Source: Pseudomonadales bacterium
GTDB lineage: Bacteria; Pseudomonadota; Gammaproteobacteria; Pseudomonadales; Pseudohongiellaceae
Length of the DNA: 64,000 nucleotides
Direction: 5' to 3'
Assembly: GCA_024234365.1 (NCBI GenBank)
Contig: JACKOK010000001.1
Span: 372,001 to 436,000, forward strand
Each line of letters begins with the position of its first letter. Position 1 is the stretch's first letter. A program made the translations under genes and the position numbers. Under the pieces are notes generated by a model. The model ran no database searches. It saw only the letters and a program-made list of their open reading frames with translations, and was not told the DNA's origin. Positions 1-9,161 of the stretch are shown here, piece after piece.

Positions 1-1286
1 TCGGTATCGCGCAGAATATCCTTGTGCAGCGGGGTATTGGTGCGGATGCCGTCGATCAGCAGCTCGTCCAGCGCATTGCCCATGCGCACCAGTGCCCCGT
101 GGCGATCCTCACCGTAGCTGATCAGCTTGGCAATGAGTGAATCGTAGTAGGGGGGAACGGCGTAGCCGCTGTAGATATGGGAGTCCACACGGATGCCGTT
201 GCCACCGGGGGCATGGAAGAGATTGATCTTGCCGGGGCAGGGCAGGAAGGTCACGGGATCTTCCGCGTTGATGCGGCATTCAAATGCGTGACCCTTGATC
301 TGGACGTCCGATTGTTTGATGGACAGTTTCTCGCCCGCCGCGATCTTCAGTTGTTCCTTCACGATATCAATGCCCGTCACCATTTCGGTAACCGGATGTT
401 CCACCTGAACGCGGGTATTCATTTCAATGAAGTAGAACTGCTCATCCTGATACAGGAATTCCAGTGTGCCGGCGCCGCGATATTTCATCTGTTCGCAGGC
501 CTTGACGCAGGTTGCTGCTACTGCCGCACGGATGTGGTCGGGAATGCCGGGGGCCGGCGCCTCTTCCAGCACCTTCTGGTGCCGGCGCTGCAGGGAGCAG
601 TCACGGTCGCCCAGATGGATGGCATTGCCCTGACCGTCTCCCAGTACCTGAATCTCGACGTGGCGCGGGTTTTCCAGGAATTTTTCCAGATACACCGTGC
701 CGCTGCCGAAGAAGGACTTGGCTTCGGTCTGGGTAACATAGATTGCCTTGAGCAATGCGGCTTCGCTGTGTACCACCCGCATGCCACGGCCACCACCACC
801 CGCAGCGGCCTTGATGATGACGGGGTAGCCGATTTCGCGTGCAAGAGCGAGTGTGCGCTCCTTGTTGTCGTCAATCGGGCCGTTGGAGCCGGGAACGGTC
901 GGGACACCGGCAGCGCGCATCACCTCGATGGCGGACACCTTGTCGCCCATCAGACGAATGGTTTCGGGGCGCGGGCCAATGAAGATGAAGCCGCTCTTTT
1001 CGACCTGTTCGGCAAAATCGGCGTTCTCGGACAGAAAGCCGTAACCGGGGTGAATGGCAACCGCATCGGTCACTTCCATGGCGCTGATGATGGCCGGCAC
1101 ATTCAGATAGCTGTCGGTGGCACTGGCGGGGCCAATGCAGACGGATTCGTCGGCAAGGCGCACATGCATCAGATCACGGTCTGCACTGGAGTGCACCGCG
1201 ACAGTCTTGATGCCCAGTTCCTTGCAGGCTCGCAGCACGCGGAGGGCGATTTCGCCGCGATTGGCGATGAGAACTTTATCTAGCAT
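1..1286 (-). CDS. accC: Biotin carboxylase subunit of acetyl-CoA carboxylase (C-terminus beyond window)
   Basis: AccC carboxylates the biotin on AccB using ATP and bicarbonate, the first half-reaction of malonyl-CoA formation in the cytoplasm. Reading the minus strand from the ATG at 1286 gives [14 protein letters not shown], the typical AccC start, then [14 protein letters not shown], the glycine-rich ATP-grasp loop ([13 protein letters not shown], about residues 160-172), an [14 protein letters not shown] block and [10 protein letters not shown]. About 428 of roughly 447 residues are present; the frame is open to base 1, so the gene is cut only by the window edge. It lies 49 bp after accB on the same strand, the usual accB-accC operon. 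I am very sure of the identification. Confidence 0.97.
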   Translation of the reverse strand, partial: MLDKVLIANRGEIALRVLRACKELGIKTVAVHSSADRDLMHVRLADESVCIGPASATDSYLNVPAIISAMEVTDAVAIHPGYGFLSENADFAEQVEKSGFIFIGPRPETIRLMGDKVSAIEVMRAAGVPTVPGSNGPIDDNKERTLALAREIGYPVIIKAAAGGGGRGMRVVHSEAALLKAIYVTQTEAKSFFGSGTVYLEKFLENPRHVEIQVLGDGQGNAIHLGDRDCSLQRRHQKVLEEAPAPGIPDHIRAAVAATCVKACEQMKYRGAGTLEFLYQDEQFYFIEMNTRVQVEHPVTEMVTGIDIVKEQLKIAAGEKLSIKQSDVQIKGHAFECRINAEDPVTFLPCPGKINLFHAPGGNGIRVDSHIYSGYAVPPYYDSLIAKLISYGEDRHGALVRMGNALDELLIDGIRTNTPLHKDILRDT

Positions 1287-1335
1287 GAAATCAAACCTTT
1301 TCTAGTGGCATGGAGGTCAGCGCCCGGGGCGCGAC

Positions 1336-1794
1336 TCAGACGATTGTGACCAGAGGCTGATCGAACTCGACCGGTTCGCCGTCCTCGATAAGAATCGCTT
1401 CCACGACACCGGCATGGTCGGCCTCGATCTGGTTCATCATTTTCATGGCTTCCACGATGCAGATCACGTCGCCCACTTTGACGTGCTGGCCCACTTCCAC
1501 GAAGGGCGGTGAAGACGGTGACGGGGAGCGGTAGAAAGTGCCCACCATCGGGGATTTGATCACGTTGCCACTCAGTTTCTTGCTGGCCGGCTCTTCGCTG
1601 GCCGCTGCCGGGGCCGCAGCAACGGGAGCAGGGGCAGCGACAGGGGCAGGTGCTGCATAAGTCTGTACAGGCATGGAAATGGAGCTGGAAGCACGGCTGA
1701 TGCGCACGGCTTCCTCGCCTTCCTTGATTTCGATCTCGGCGATATCGGAGGACTCCAGTAACTCGATGAGTTTTTTAACTTTTCTAATATCCAT
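1336..1794 (-). CDS. accB: Biotin carboxyl carrier protein of acetyl-CoA carboxylase
   Basis: AccB carries biotin between AccC and the AccAD carboxyltransferase. The 152-residue protein has an N-terminal region ([14 protein letters not shown]), an Ala/Pro-rich flexible linker (about residues 44-70) and a C-terminal biotinyl domain with the EAMKM motif; the biotinylated lysine is Lys118. Length matches the family (about 150). It sits between aroQ and accC on the same strand, the same order as in Pseudomonas, and is probably co-transcribed with them. Confidence 0.97.
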   Translation of the reverse strand: MDIRKVKKLIELLESSDIAEIEIKEGEEAVRISRASSSISMPVQTYAAPAPVAAPAPVAAAPAAASEEPASKKLSGNVIKSPMVGTFYRSPSPSSPPFVEVGQHVKVGDVICIVEAMKMMNQIEADHAGVVEAILIEDGEPVEFDQPLVTIV

Positions 1795-1829
1795 AAAGGC
1801 TTCTCTTGTCGATGATGGTTGTGTAAGGC

Positions 1830-2276
1830 TTATTTTGGTTTTTTCAGATGGCTCAGCGCTGCCTGCAGCGCCAGGTCGTAACCGAGGCTGCCGAGACCGG
1901 TGATGGTTCCCATGGCGATATCGGAAAAATAGGAGTGGTGCCGGAACGCTTCACGTTTGTGCACATTGGACAGGTGCACTTCGATGAAGGGAATGCCGGT
2001 GGCCAGAATCGCATCGCGCAGGGCAACGCTGGTGTGTGTGAATGCCGCCGGGTTGATCAGGATGAAATTGACCCCCTCGTTGCGGGCATCGTGCAGGCGC
2101 TCGATAAGCTCGTATTCAGCATTGCTTTGCAGATGCTGCAGATGGTGGCCGGCTTCGAGACAGGTGTAATTCAGCCGGGCATTGATGTCGGCGAGGGTTT
2201 CGTTGCCGTAAATATCAGGTTCCCGGCTCCCCAGCATGTTCAGGTTCGGGCCGTGCAGTACGAGTATCGTCGCCAT
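1830..2276 (-). CDS. aroQ: Type II 3-dehydroquinate dehydratase
   Basis: AroQ removes water from 3-dehydroquinate to give 3-dehydroshikimate in the shikimate pathway. The 148-residue protein begins [20 protein letters not shown] and has the catalytic tyrosine (Tyr23, in DIYG), the [16 protein letters not shown] block with His81, and the [11 protein letters not shown] motif. It lacks any type I features. It is separated by 35 bp from accB on the same strand. The 152-bp gap upstream, before the dsbD-like gene, holds a TTGTGC/AAGTAT-like promoter candidate, so aroQ-accBC may have its own start. Confidence 0.96.
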   Translation of the reverse strand: MATILVLHGPNLNMLGSREPDIYGNETLADINARLNYTCLEAGHHLQHLQSNAEYELIERLHDARNEGVNFILINPAAFTHTSVALRDAILATGIPFIEVHLSNVHKREAFRHHSYFSDIAMGTITGLGSLGYDLALQAALSHLKKPK

Positions 2277-2428
2277 GGCGTGCTCTTGGGCTTCTCCAGC
2301 AGTCTGTTTTTAATACTTTGTGTAGTATTTGCGCACAATGTCGGCATTTTCTCAGAAATTTTCCCGGGTTTCATCATGTTTGTGCGGGAAACAAGCGGCG
2401 AAAAATCATCATCTGTGCCACAGGGCAC

Positions 2429-2920
2429 TTAGAGGGGGAGTACTTCCTCACGGCGTTGCAGGGTATAGCAGAAGCCGGCTTCTGCGCAGCCCTGAAACTC
2501 CAGCAGCAGGGTCCACTGGCCACTGGTGTCGGTCGTGGGCAAGGGAAGGCGTGCGGTGACTTCGTGGAAGTAGACCTGCACATCGCCAAAATATTCGTCG
2601 TTGTGCGGCACTGCCTGGGGCAGGGTGGGGGTGCTGCTGACGGGATTGCCGTTGTGCAGCAGGGAGAAGGCAAACTTGTCCTGGTACATATAGTAATCCG
2701 GAGCGATCTGCCAGGTGACAGCCACGGTTCCGGGGGCGGGCAGGCTGATGAAATAGGCAAAGGCCTGTTCAGCGGGAAGAAAGCGCGGGCCACCCAGCGC
2801 GCCGGGCAGCCCCTGCGCAAGGGCGCCACTCATGGTGCCCGGCAGGCACAGGAGCAGCGCCACTAGCGCCCGCTTCAGCAGGAGTCTGGTCAGACGCGTT
2901 GTCGGGCACATGGCGGACAT
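2429..2920 (-). CDS. Stand-alone DsbD N-terminal (alpha) domain protein
   Basis: The 163-residue product has a signal peptide (RALVALLLCLPGTMSGALA) and then only the immunoglobulin-like periplasmic alpha domain of the thiol:disulfide reductase DsbD. The sequence near the end, FQGCAEAGFCYTLQRREE, matches the active-site segment of nDsbD whose two cysteines pass electrons to DsbC and similar partners. The membrane beta domain and thioredoxin-like gamma domain are missing: the frame stops and aroQ follows. In Pseudomonas full-length dsbD occupies this position before aroQ-accB-accC, so this may be a shortened dsbD. The start at 2920 has a GGTGAGGAT ribosome site and lies 19 nt after the fabB stop; an upstream ATG at 2986 inside fabB is less likely. 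Without a partner it is unclear how the domain is reduced. Confidence 0.85.
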   Translation of the reverse strand: MSAMCPTTRLTRLLLKRALVALLLCLPGTMSGALAQGLPGALGGPRFLPAEQAFAYFISLPAPGTVAVTWQIAPDYYMYQDKFAFSLLHNGNPVSSTPTLPQAVPHNDEYFGDVQVYFHEVTARLPLPTTDTSGQWTLLLEFQGCAEAGFCYTLQRREEVLPL

Positions 2921-2939
2921 CACATCCTCACCGGGGCTG

Positions 2940-4157
2940 TCAGGACTGGTAGCGTTCAAACACCAGGCTGGCATTCGTGCCGCCAAAGCCGAAGCTGTTG
3001 GACATGACGCGATTGAGCTTGATGTTGTCGATGCGCTGCTGCGGGATATTCAGCCCCGCCGCTTCCTCGGCCGGGTTTTCCAGATTGGCGGAGGCGCAGA
3101 TGAAATCATTCTCCATCATCAGCAGGCTGTAGATGGCCTCTTGTGCCCCGGCCGCTCCCAGCGAATGGCCGCTGAGTGACTTGGTGGAGTTGAGGATGGG
3201 CGCCTTGTCACCAAACACCTGTTTGATGGCGCGCAGCTCGGAAACATCGCCTGCCGGCGTGCTGGTGCCGTGGGTATTGATGTAGTCAATCGGCCCGCTG
3301 GCAGTGGCGCAAGCCATCTGCATGGCACGCACGCCGCCTTCTCCGCTCGGCGCCACCATGTCGTAGCCATCGGAGGTCGCGCCATAGCCGGTGAGTTCGG
3401 CATAGATTTTTGCGCCGCGCTTGAGGGCGTGGTCGAGCGCTTCGATCACCAGAACGGCGCCGCCCCCGGCAATAACAAAACCGTCACGGCCCTGGTCGAA
3501 GGCGCGGGAGGCCTTGTCCGGTGTCTCGTTGTATTGGGTAGACAGTGCGCCCATGGCGTCGAACATATTGGTCAGGGACCAGTGCTCGGCCTCGCCGCCT
3601 CCGGCAAAAACAACGTCCTGCTTGTTCAGCTGGATCAGCTCCATGGCGTTGCCGATGCAGTGAGCGCTGGTGGCACAGGCCGAGGAGATGGAATAGTTCA
3701 CGCCCTTGATCTTGAAGGGGGTCGCCAAGCAGGCGGACACGGTGCTGCCCATGGTGCGGGTGACACGGTAGGGGCCGATCCTGCGCACGCCCTGGTTGCG
3801 CAGGATATCGGCGGCCTCGACCTGATCCTGGGACGAGGAGCCGCCCGCGCCCATGATCAGGCCGGTGCGGATGTTGGAGACTTGCTCTTCGCTGAGGCCG
3901 GAATCGGCAATGGCCTGTTCCATGGACAGATAGCCATAGGCCGCAGCATCACCCATGAAGCGGAGAATCTTGCGGTCGATAAGGGAGGCAAGGTCCAGGT
4001 CGATCCAGCCGGCGATATGGCTGCGCAGCCCCATTTCCTTGTACTCCGGTCGGAAGCGGATGCCGCTGCGTCCCTCGAGCAGGGACTCCAGCACTGCCTG
4101 TTTGTCATGCCCCAGGCAGGAAACAATACCGATACCGGTGACTACAACGCGTCTCAT
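2940..4157 (-). CDS. fabB: 3-oxoacyl-[acyl-carrier-protein] synthase I
   Basis: FabB elongates acyl-ACP and is needed to extend the cis-3-decenoyl-ACP made by FabA, so it is essential for unsaturated fatty acids. The 405-residue protein begins [16 protein letters not shown] and has the Cys-His-His triad: Cys161 in [10 protein letters not shown], His296 in [11 protein letters not shown] and His331 in [12 protein letters not shown], with Lys326. Length is that of FabB and not of FabF. It follows fabA by 33 bp, the classical fabAB operon. Confidence 0.96.
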   Translation of the reverse strand: MRRVVVTGIGIVSCLGHDKQAVLESLLEGRSGIRFRPEYKEMGLRSHIAGWIDLDLASLIDRKILRFMGDAAAYGYLSMEQAIADSGLSEEQVSNIRTGLIMGAGGSSSQDQVEAADILRNQGVRRIGPYRVTRTMGSTVSACLATPFKIKGVNYSISSACATSAHCIGNAMELIQLNKQDVVFAGGGEAEHWSLTNMFDAMGALSTQYNETPDKASRAFDQGRDGFVIAGGGAVLVIEALDHALKRGAKIYAELTGYGATSDGYDMVAPSGEGGVRAMQMACATASGPIDYINTHGTSTPAGDVSELRAIKQVFGDKAPILNSTKSLSGHSLGAAGAQEAIYSLLMMENDFICASANLENPAEEAAGLNIPQQRIDNIKLNRVMSNSFGFGGTNASLVFERYQS

Positions 4158-4190
4158 AAAAACCTCTTAAAACAGGATATTGGTGTTCGA

Positions 4191-4715
4191 TCAGAAACTG
4201 GCATCGGGGGTGAACAGCCCCACTTTCAGTCCATTGGTGGTGTAAATCACTTTCCCGTCCACGGCTACTGTACCATCGGCAATACCCATCACCAACTTCC
4301 GTTCGATCACGCGGGACAGCGAAATCCGGTACTCCACCTTCTTGGCGGTGGGCAGGATCTCGCCGCTGAATTTGACTTCACCGGCACCGAGGGCGCGCCC
4401 CTTGCCGAGGTTGCCGCGCCAGCCCAGGAAAAAGCCGACCAGTTGCCACATGGCATCCAGGCCGAGACAGCCGGGCATGACCGGGTCTTCCGGGAAGTGG
4501 CAGGCGAAGAACCACAGGTCGGGGTTGATATCGAGCTCGGCAATGATTTCACCCTTGCCGTAGGCACCACCGGTATCGTTGATTTCGATGATGCGGTCGA
4601 TCATCAGCATATTGCCAACGGGCAGGCGGGCATTGCCGGGACCGAACATGCGGCCGTAGCCACAGTCCAGCAGTTCATCACGGTTATAGGAGCTTTTACG
4701 AATATGGCCGTTCAT
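4191..4715 (-). CDS. fabA: 3-hydroxydecanoyl-[acyl-carrier-protein] dehydratase/isomerase
   Basis: FabA dehydrates 3-hydroxydecanoyl-ACP and isomerises trans-2- to cis-3-decenoyl-ACP, the branch point to unsaturated fatty acids. The 174-residue hotdog-fold protein has the catalytic His73 ([15 protein letters not shown]) and Asp87 ([10 protein letters not shown]). Length fits the family (about 171). It is the first gene of the fabA-fabB-dsbD-like run; the divergent manC operon starts 235 bp away. Confidence 0.96.
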   Translation of the reverse strand: MNGHIRKSSYNRDELLDCGYGRMFGPGNARLPVGNMLMIDRIIEINDTGGAYGKGEIIAELDINPDLWFFACHFPEDPVMPGCLGLDAMWQLVGFFLGWRGNLGKGRALGAGEVKFSGEILPTAKKVEYRISLSRVIERKLVMGIADGTVAVDGKVIYTTNGLKVGLFTPDASF

Positions 4716-4950
4716 TTGAGGGTGCTAATCTTCCATCGGTTTGCATGAGTGCGGAAGCCGTCAGGCTCACAAAGCCTGCGATATTATCGCGGTGTAGCCA
4801 AATAATCGATAATATTTTCATCTTCTTATGTATCCCCGGCAGGCATTGTCGGGGCGCTTGTGGCAGACTGTGCAACGCATTCTCAGGTGATTGGGCCGAC
4901 GCATCACCCCCAGGATTCTCCCGTCAGGGAGGCAGGAGCAGAGTACAAAA
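4716..4950. promoter_or_regulatory. Divergent control region between fabA and manC
   Basis: This 235-bp gap separates the divergently oriented fabA and manC operons. It contains an AT-rich block at about 4776-4835. On the minus strand a TTATCG hexamer and a GATAAT hexamer lie 18 nt apart, a possible sigma-70 promoter for fabA. The manC ribosome site is the AGGAG at 4934-4938. I see no clear operator. Confidence 0.35.
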
Positions 4951-6369
4951 ATGATTATCCCCGTAGTGCTGGCCGGCGGTGTTGGCTCGCGTTTGTGGCC
5001 GGTCTCCCGGCAGCTTTACCCCAAACAGTTCAGTTCCCTTGACCGCAAGGCGGAACAGGGGGAAACCCTCTTTCAATCCACCCTGTCTCGTCTGAATGGC
5101 CTGCCAGGGCTGAAGCCCCCAATCGTCATCTGCAACGAGGAGCACCGCTTTCTGACCGCCCAGCAGTTGCTGGAGCTGGGTGTTTCCGGTTCGCGGATCG
5201 TCCTTGAACCGGTCGGGCGCAATACGGCACCTGCGGTTGCGGTGGCGGCGCTGCTTGCTGACCCGGACGAACTGCTGCTGGTGCTGCCTGCCGATCATGC
5301 CATTGCCGATGCCGCGACCCTGCGCGCCGTAATTGCAGAAGGGGCCACGCTGGCCAGCCAGAACAAGCTGGTGACCTTTGGCATTGTGCCGGATGCCCCG
5401 CAGACCGGCTATGGTTATATCCGCCGTGGCGACAGGGAGGGCGCGGGCTTTGCCGTGCAGGCTTTCGTGGAAAAACCCGATGCGGACACGGCCCGGCAAT
5501 ATCTGGACAGCGGGCAGTACTACTGGAACAGCGGCATGTTCCTGTTTCGTGCCGGACAGTTTCTGGACGAACTTGCTGAGCATGCGCCCGATATTCTGCA
5601 GGCCTGCCGCGAAGCGGTCGCCGGTCTGCAGCCGGACACCGATTTCCTGCGCCTGCCCACGCAGACCTTTGCGGCCTGTCGCAGCGATTCCATCGACTAT
5701 GCCGTGATGGAGAAGACCCGGGCGGCGGTGGTGCTGCCGCTGGATGCACAGTGGAATGATCTGGGGGCCTGGGACGCCCTGTGGGAAACCTCCGACAAGG
5801 ACGGCCAGGGCAATGTGCTGACCGGCGATGTGTTGTGTGAAGGCGTGCGTGACAGTTATATCCACGCCCATTCCCGCCTGGTGGCGGCGGTGGGGGTGGA
5901 CAATGCCGTCATTGTGGAAACCGCCGATGCCGTGCTGATTGCCGATCGCAGCCGTGTGCAGGAGGTCAAGCGCATCGTGCAGAAGCTGGAGCAGCAGAGC
6001 CGTGCCGAGGGGGTGAATCATGTCCTGGTGTACCGGCCCTGGGGCAGTTACGAATCGCTGGCCATGGGGGCGGGTTTTCAGGTCAAGCATATCGTGGTCA
6101 AGCCGGGGGCATCCCTGTCGCTGCAGATGCATCATCACCGTGCGGAGCACTGGGTGGTGATCAAAGGGATGGCTACCGTGACCTGCGACGAGCAGGTCTT
6201 TACGCTGAAAGAAAATGAATCCACCTTTATCCCGCTGGGCAGCAGACACCGCCTGCAGAACCTGACGGAAACCCCCGTGGAGCTGATCGAGGTGCAGACC
6301 GGCAGTTATCTGGGAGAAGACGATATCGTGCGTTTCGACGATGTCTACGGACGGGTGCGACCGGGCTGA
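4951..6369 (+). CDS. manC: Mannose-1-phosphate guanylyltransferase / mannose-6-phosphate isomerase
   Basis: This bifunctional enzyme (ManC/CpsB/AlgA type) makes mannose-6-phosphate from fructose-6-phosphate and GDP-mannose from mannose-1-phosphate and GTP. The 472-residue protein opens with the nucleotidyltransferase motif (MIIPVVLAGGVGSRLWPVSR, with KQF following) and ends with a cupin-type isomerase domain (YRPWGSYE, KPGASLSLQMHHHRAEHW, about residues 360-460). I chose the start at 4951 because the family begins there and an AGGAG lies 12 nt upstream. It leads the manC-galU-manB cluster for exopolysaccharide or O-antigen precursors. Confidence 0.95.
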   Translation: MIIPVVLAGGVGSRLWPVSRQLYPKQFSSLDRKAEQGETLFQSTLSRLNGLPGLKPPIVICNEEHRFLTAQQLLELGVSGSRIVLEPVGRNTAPAVAVAALLADPDELLLVLPADHAIADAATLRAVIAEGATLASQNKLVTFGIVPDAPQTGYGYIRRGDREGAGFAVQAFVEKPDADTARQYLDSGQYYWNSGMFLFRAGQFLDELAEHAPDILQACREAVAGLQPDTDFLRLPTQTFAACRSDSIDYAVMEKTRAAVVLPLDAQWNDLGAWDALWETSDKDGQGNVLTGDVLCEGVRDSYIHAHSRLVAAVGVDNAVIVETADAVLIADRSRVQEVKRIVQKLEQQSRAEGVNHVLVYRPWGSYESLAMGAGFQVKHIVVKPGASLSLQMHHHRAEHWVVIKGMATVTCDEQVFTLKENESTFIPLGSRHRLQNLTETPVELIEVQTGSYLGEDDIVRFDDVYGRVRPG

Positions 6370-6431
6370 TTGCAGTGGGAAGGGGTGCCGCCCCGGAATG
6401 TGGCACCGTTCATCAAAAGGAAGACAGGAAA

Positions 6432-7274
6432 ATGTCAGTGATCAACAAATGTCTGTTTCCCGCAGCAGGTTATGGAACCCGCTTTCTGCCCGTGACCAAG
6501 TCCATGCCCAAGGAGATGCTGCCCCTGGTCAACAAACCCCTGATCGAGTATGGCGTGGAAGAGGCGATGAACGCCGGGATTCACGGCATGGCGATCGTCA
6601 CCGGGCGTGGCAAGCGGGCGCTGGAGGACCATTTCGACATCAGCTATGAGCTGGAGCACCAGATTGCCGGTACCTCCAAGGAGTGGGCGCTGGCGGATAT
6701 CCGGCGCATCATCCGGGAGTGCACCTTCTCCTACACCCGCCAGGTGGAAATGAAGGGGCTGGGGCACGCGATTCTGACCGGCGAAACCCTGATCGGTGAG
6801 GAGCCCTTCGCGGTGCTGCTGGCCGATGATTACTGCGTGACGGACGGCGATGGCGTACTGGCACAGATGGTGGCGCTCTACGAGACGCACCGTTGCAGCA
6901 TTGTGGCGATCGAGGAAATTCCACGCGAGGACACCAATAAATACGGGGTGATCGCGGGGGTGGAAGAGGCGCCGGGTCTTTACCGGGTGAGTGAAATGGT
7001 GGAGAAGCCGGAGCCCGAGCAGGCGCCCAGCAATCTTGCCATCATCGGGCGCTATATTCTCACGCCGGATATCTTCGACATTCTGCGTGACACCCCACCG
7101 GGCAGGAACGGGGAGATACAGCTGACCGATGCCCTGATGACACAGGCGCAGCAAGGGCGTGTTCTGGCGTATAAATTCCGGGGGCGGCGTTTCGACTGTG
7201 GCAGTATCGAGGGCTTTATGGAGGCATCCAACTATAACTTTGCCCATGTGTACCGCAAACACGGAAGCCGATAA
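6432..7274 (+). CDS. galU: UTP--glucose-1-phosphate uridylyltransferase
   Basis: GalU makes UDP-glucose from UTP and glucose-1-phosphate for polysaccharides and LPS. The 280-residue protein has the N-terminal signature FPAAGYGTRFLPVTKSMPKE, the DDY substrate loop (VLLADDYCV) and VEKPEPEQAPSNLAIIGRY. I start it at the ATG at 6432, preceded by ACAGGAAA; the frame is open further upstream but without a family match. It lies 62 bp after manC and 42 bp before manB and is presumably co-transcribed. Confidence 0.96.
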   Translation: MSVINKCLFPAAGYGTRFLPVTKSMPKEMLPLVNKPLIEYGVEEAMNAGIHGMAIVTGRGKRALEDHFDISYELEHQIAGTSKEWALADIRRIIRECTFSYTRQVEMKGLGHAILTGETLIGEEPFAVLLADDYCVTDGDGVLAQMVALYETHRCSIVAIEEIPREDTNKYGVIAGVEEAPGLYRVSEMVEKPEPEQAPSNLAIIGRYILTPDIFDILRDTPPGRNGEIQLTDALMTQAQQGRVLAYKFRGRRFDCGSIEGFMEASNYNFAHVYRKHGSR

Positions 7275-7316
7275 GACCCACTCTACAAATTTCCGAGCAC
7301 AGGACACCCGACAAGC

Positions 7317-8666
7317 ATGAAAATGGACATCAACTGTTTCAAGGCCTATGACATCCGTGGGCGTATTCCGGACCAGCTCAATGAGGACATCGCCTACCGT
7401 ATCGGGCGTGCCTATGCCACCTGGCTGAAGCCGGGCAATGTGGTGGTGGGCTACGACATCCGCCTGAGCAGCGAAACCCTGTGCAAGGCCCTGACTCAGG
7501 GCCTGCTCGACTCCGGCGTGGACGTGATCAGTATCGGTCAGTGCGGCACGGAAGAGGTGTATTTTGCCACCTCCCATCTGCAGGCTGATGGTGGAATCGT
7601 GGTGACGGCCAGTCACAACCCGAAGGATTACAACGGCATGAAGCTGGTGCGTGAGGGGTCCAGACCCATCAGCGGAGACACGGGGCTGAATGAGATCAGG
7701 GCGCTGGCGCAGGAGGGGAAATTTCCACCAGCTTCCAGCAGTGGCACGCTGAGCCAGCACAACACCCGGGATGCCTATGTCAAACACCTGCTGGGCTATA
7801 TCGACCTGAACGCACTCAAACCGCTGAAAGTGGTGGTCAACGCCGGTAACGGGGGCGCGGGTGCCGTGGTGGATCTGCTGGAACCGCACCTGCCCTTCGA
7901 GTTCATCAAGGTACACCACGAGCCGGACGGTCACTTTCCCAACGGGGTGCCCAACCCCCTGCTGGTGGAAAACCGGCAGCCGACCATTGACGCGATTGTG
8001 TCGCACAAGGCCGATGTGGGCATTGCCTGGGACGGGGATTTTGACCGCTGCTTTTTCTTTGATGAACACGCCGGTTTTGTGGAGGGTTATTACATCGTCG
8101 GCCTGTTGGCGGAAAGCTTCCTCGGCAAGGAACCGGGTGCGAAGGTGATACATGACCCCCGTCTGACCTGGAATACCATCGAGATTGCCAAAAAATTCGG
8201 CGGGCAGGCCATTCAGTGCAAGACAGGGCACGCCTTCATCAAGGAGCGCATGCGCCTGGAGGACGCGGTCTATGGGGGCGAAATGAGCGCCCACCATTAC
8301 TTCCGCGATTTTGCCTACTGCGACAGCGGCATGATTCCCTGGCTGCTGGTGCTGGAGATGATCTGCAAAACCGGCAAGAGCATGTCGCAGCTGGTGAAGG
8401 AGCGCATGGCCGCTTTCCCTGCCAGTGGAGAAATCAACAGAACTATTGCCGACCCGGCGGCACTGCTGAAGAAGGTGCAGGCCCGCTACGAAATCTCGGC
8501 CAAGGCCGTGGACTTTACCGATGGATTGAGCATGAGTTTTGATGACTGGCGTTTCAATCTGCGCATGTCCAATACCGAACCGGTCGTGCGTCTCAATGTG
8601 GAATCGCGGGCGGACAAGGTGCTGATGGAGGCCAAGACGGCTGAACTGCTGGCGCTGATGTCCTGA
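7317..8666 (+). CDS. manB: Phosphomannomutase/phosphoglucomutase
   Basis: The enzyme interconverts hexose-6-phosphates and hexose-1-phosphates, linking ManC isomerase output to its guanylyltransferase domain and supplying glucose-1-phosphate to GalU. The 449-residue protein has the four-domain alpha-D-phosphohexomutase pattern: [10 protein letters not shown] at the N-terminus, the phosphoserine loop TASHNP with Ser99, the magnesium loop DGDFDR near residue 240, the sugar loop [10 protein letters not shown] and the phosphate loop [12 protein letters not shown]. It resembles CpsG/ManB in length; AlgC-type dual specificity is possible. Confidence 0.94.
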   Translation: MKMDINCFKAYDIRGRIPDQLNEDIAYRIGRAYATWLKPGNVVVGYDIRLSSETLCKALTQGLLDSGVDVISIGQCGTEEVYFATSHLQADGGIVVTASHNPKDYNGMKLVREGSRPISGDTGLNEIRALAQEGKFPPASSSGTLSQHNTRDAYVKHLLGYIDLNALKPLKVVVNAGNGGAGAVVDLLEPHLPFEFIKVHHEPDGHFPNGVPNPLLVENRQPTIDAIVSHKADVGIAWDGDFDRCFFFDEHAGFVEGYYIVGLLAESFLGKEPGAKVIHDPRLTWNTIEIAKKFGGQAIQCKTGHAFIKERMRLEDAVYGGEMSAHHYFRDFAYCDSGMIPWLLVLEMICKTGKSMSQLVKERMAAFPASGEINRTIADPAALLKKVQARYEISAKAVDFTDGLSMSFDDWRFNLRMSNTEPVVRLNVESRADKVLMEAKTAELLALMS

Positions 8667-8669
8667 GTG

Positions 8670-9161
8670 CTACTGCTCCCCGTGCTGCGGGGGGCGCCAC
8701 AGCATGCGCAGGCTCCAGCGGTCCTCCTCGGCGGCGGTAAACCCCATGTGACGATAAAACTCCTGGGCCGGGTTCAGTTTCAGCACGCTCAGGCGCAGAG
8801 GCTTGTTCACGCGCCGGGCCATGTCCTGCGCGTATTCCAGCAGATGACGGCCGATGCCTTGCCCCTGGTGTTCCGGTGGCACCAGCAGCATCTCCAGCCA
8901 CAGATGGTCGGTTTTCTCCCGCAGGTTCAGCGCGCCCACATCGCCGCCGGCAACGGAAGCGATGATGAAACTGCGGGCTGGCAGATTGTCATGAAAACTG
9001 TGGTGTTGCAGCAGCTCATCCCAACCCCAGGTTTTCTGGATATACAGCTGCATCGTGCGCTTGAAACTTTCATACAGCCAGCGCATGTCTGTTTCCTGCG
9101 CCAGGCGCAGTTGAATATCCGTGAGCGTCTTGCCTGTGTTATCGCTTCGCTGTGGGTTCAT
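8670..9161 (-). CDS. GNAT family N-acetyltransferase
   Basis: The 163-residue protein carries the GNAT acetyl-CoA-binding motif A (MLLVPPEHQGQGIGRHLLEY) followed by LRLSVLKLNPAQEFYRHMGF, the typical motif B region. The substrate cannot be read from sequence. Its start codon lies directly after the rimB-rimK stop (TGAATGA), so translation is probably coupled and the gene is last in the pgi-rimBK-GNAT operon. RimI-type or small-molecule acetylation are both possible. Confidence 0.88.
   Translation of the reverse strand: MNPQRSDNTGKTLTDIQLRLAQETDMRWLYESFKRTMQLYIQKTWGWDELLQHHSFHDNLPARSFIIASVAGGDVGALNLREKTDHLWLEMLLVPPEHQGQGIGRHLLEYAQDMARRVNKPLRLSVLKLNPAQEFYRHMGFTAAEEDRWSLRMLWRPPQHGEQ

Noticed and set aside
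4924..8297. Very long open frames on the minus strand opposite manC, galU and manB
   Set aside because: They are low in recognisable motifs, very rich in His, Gln and Arg, and run opposite well-identified genes. This is the usual effect of high-GC third positions and not coding.
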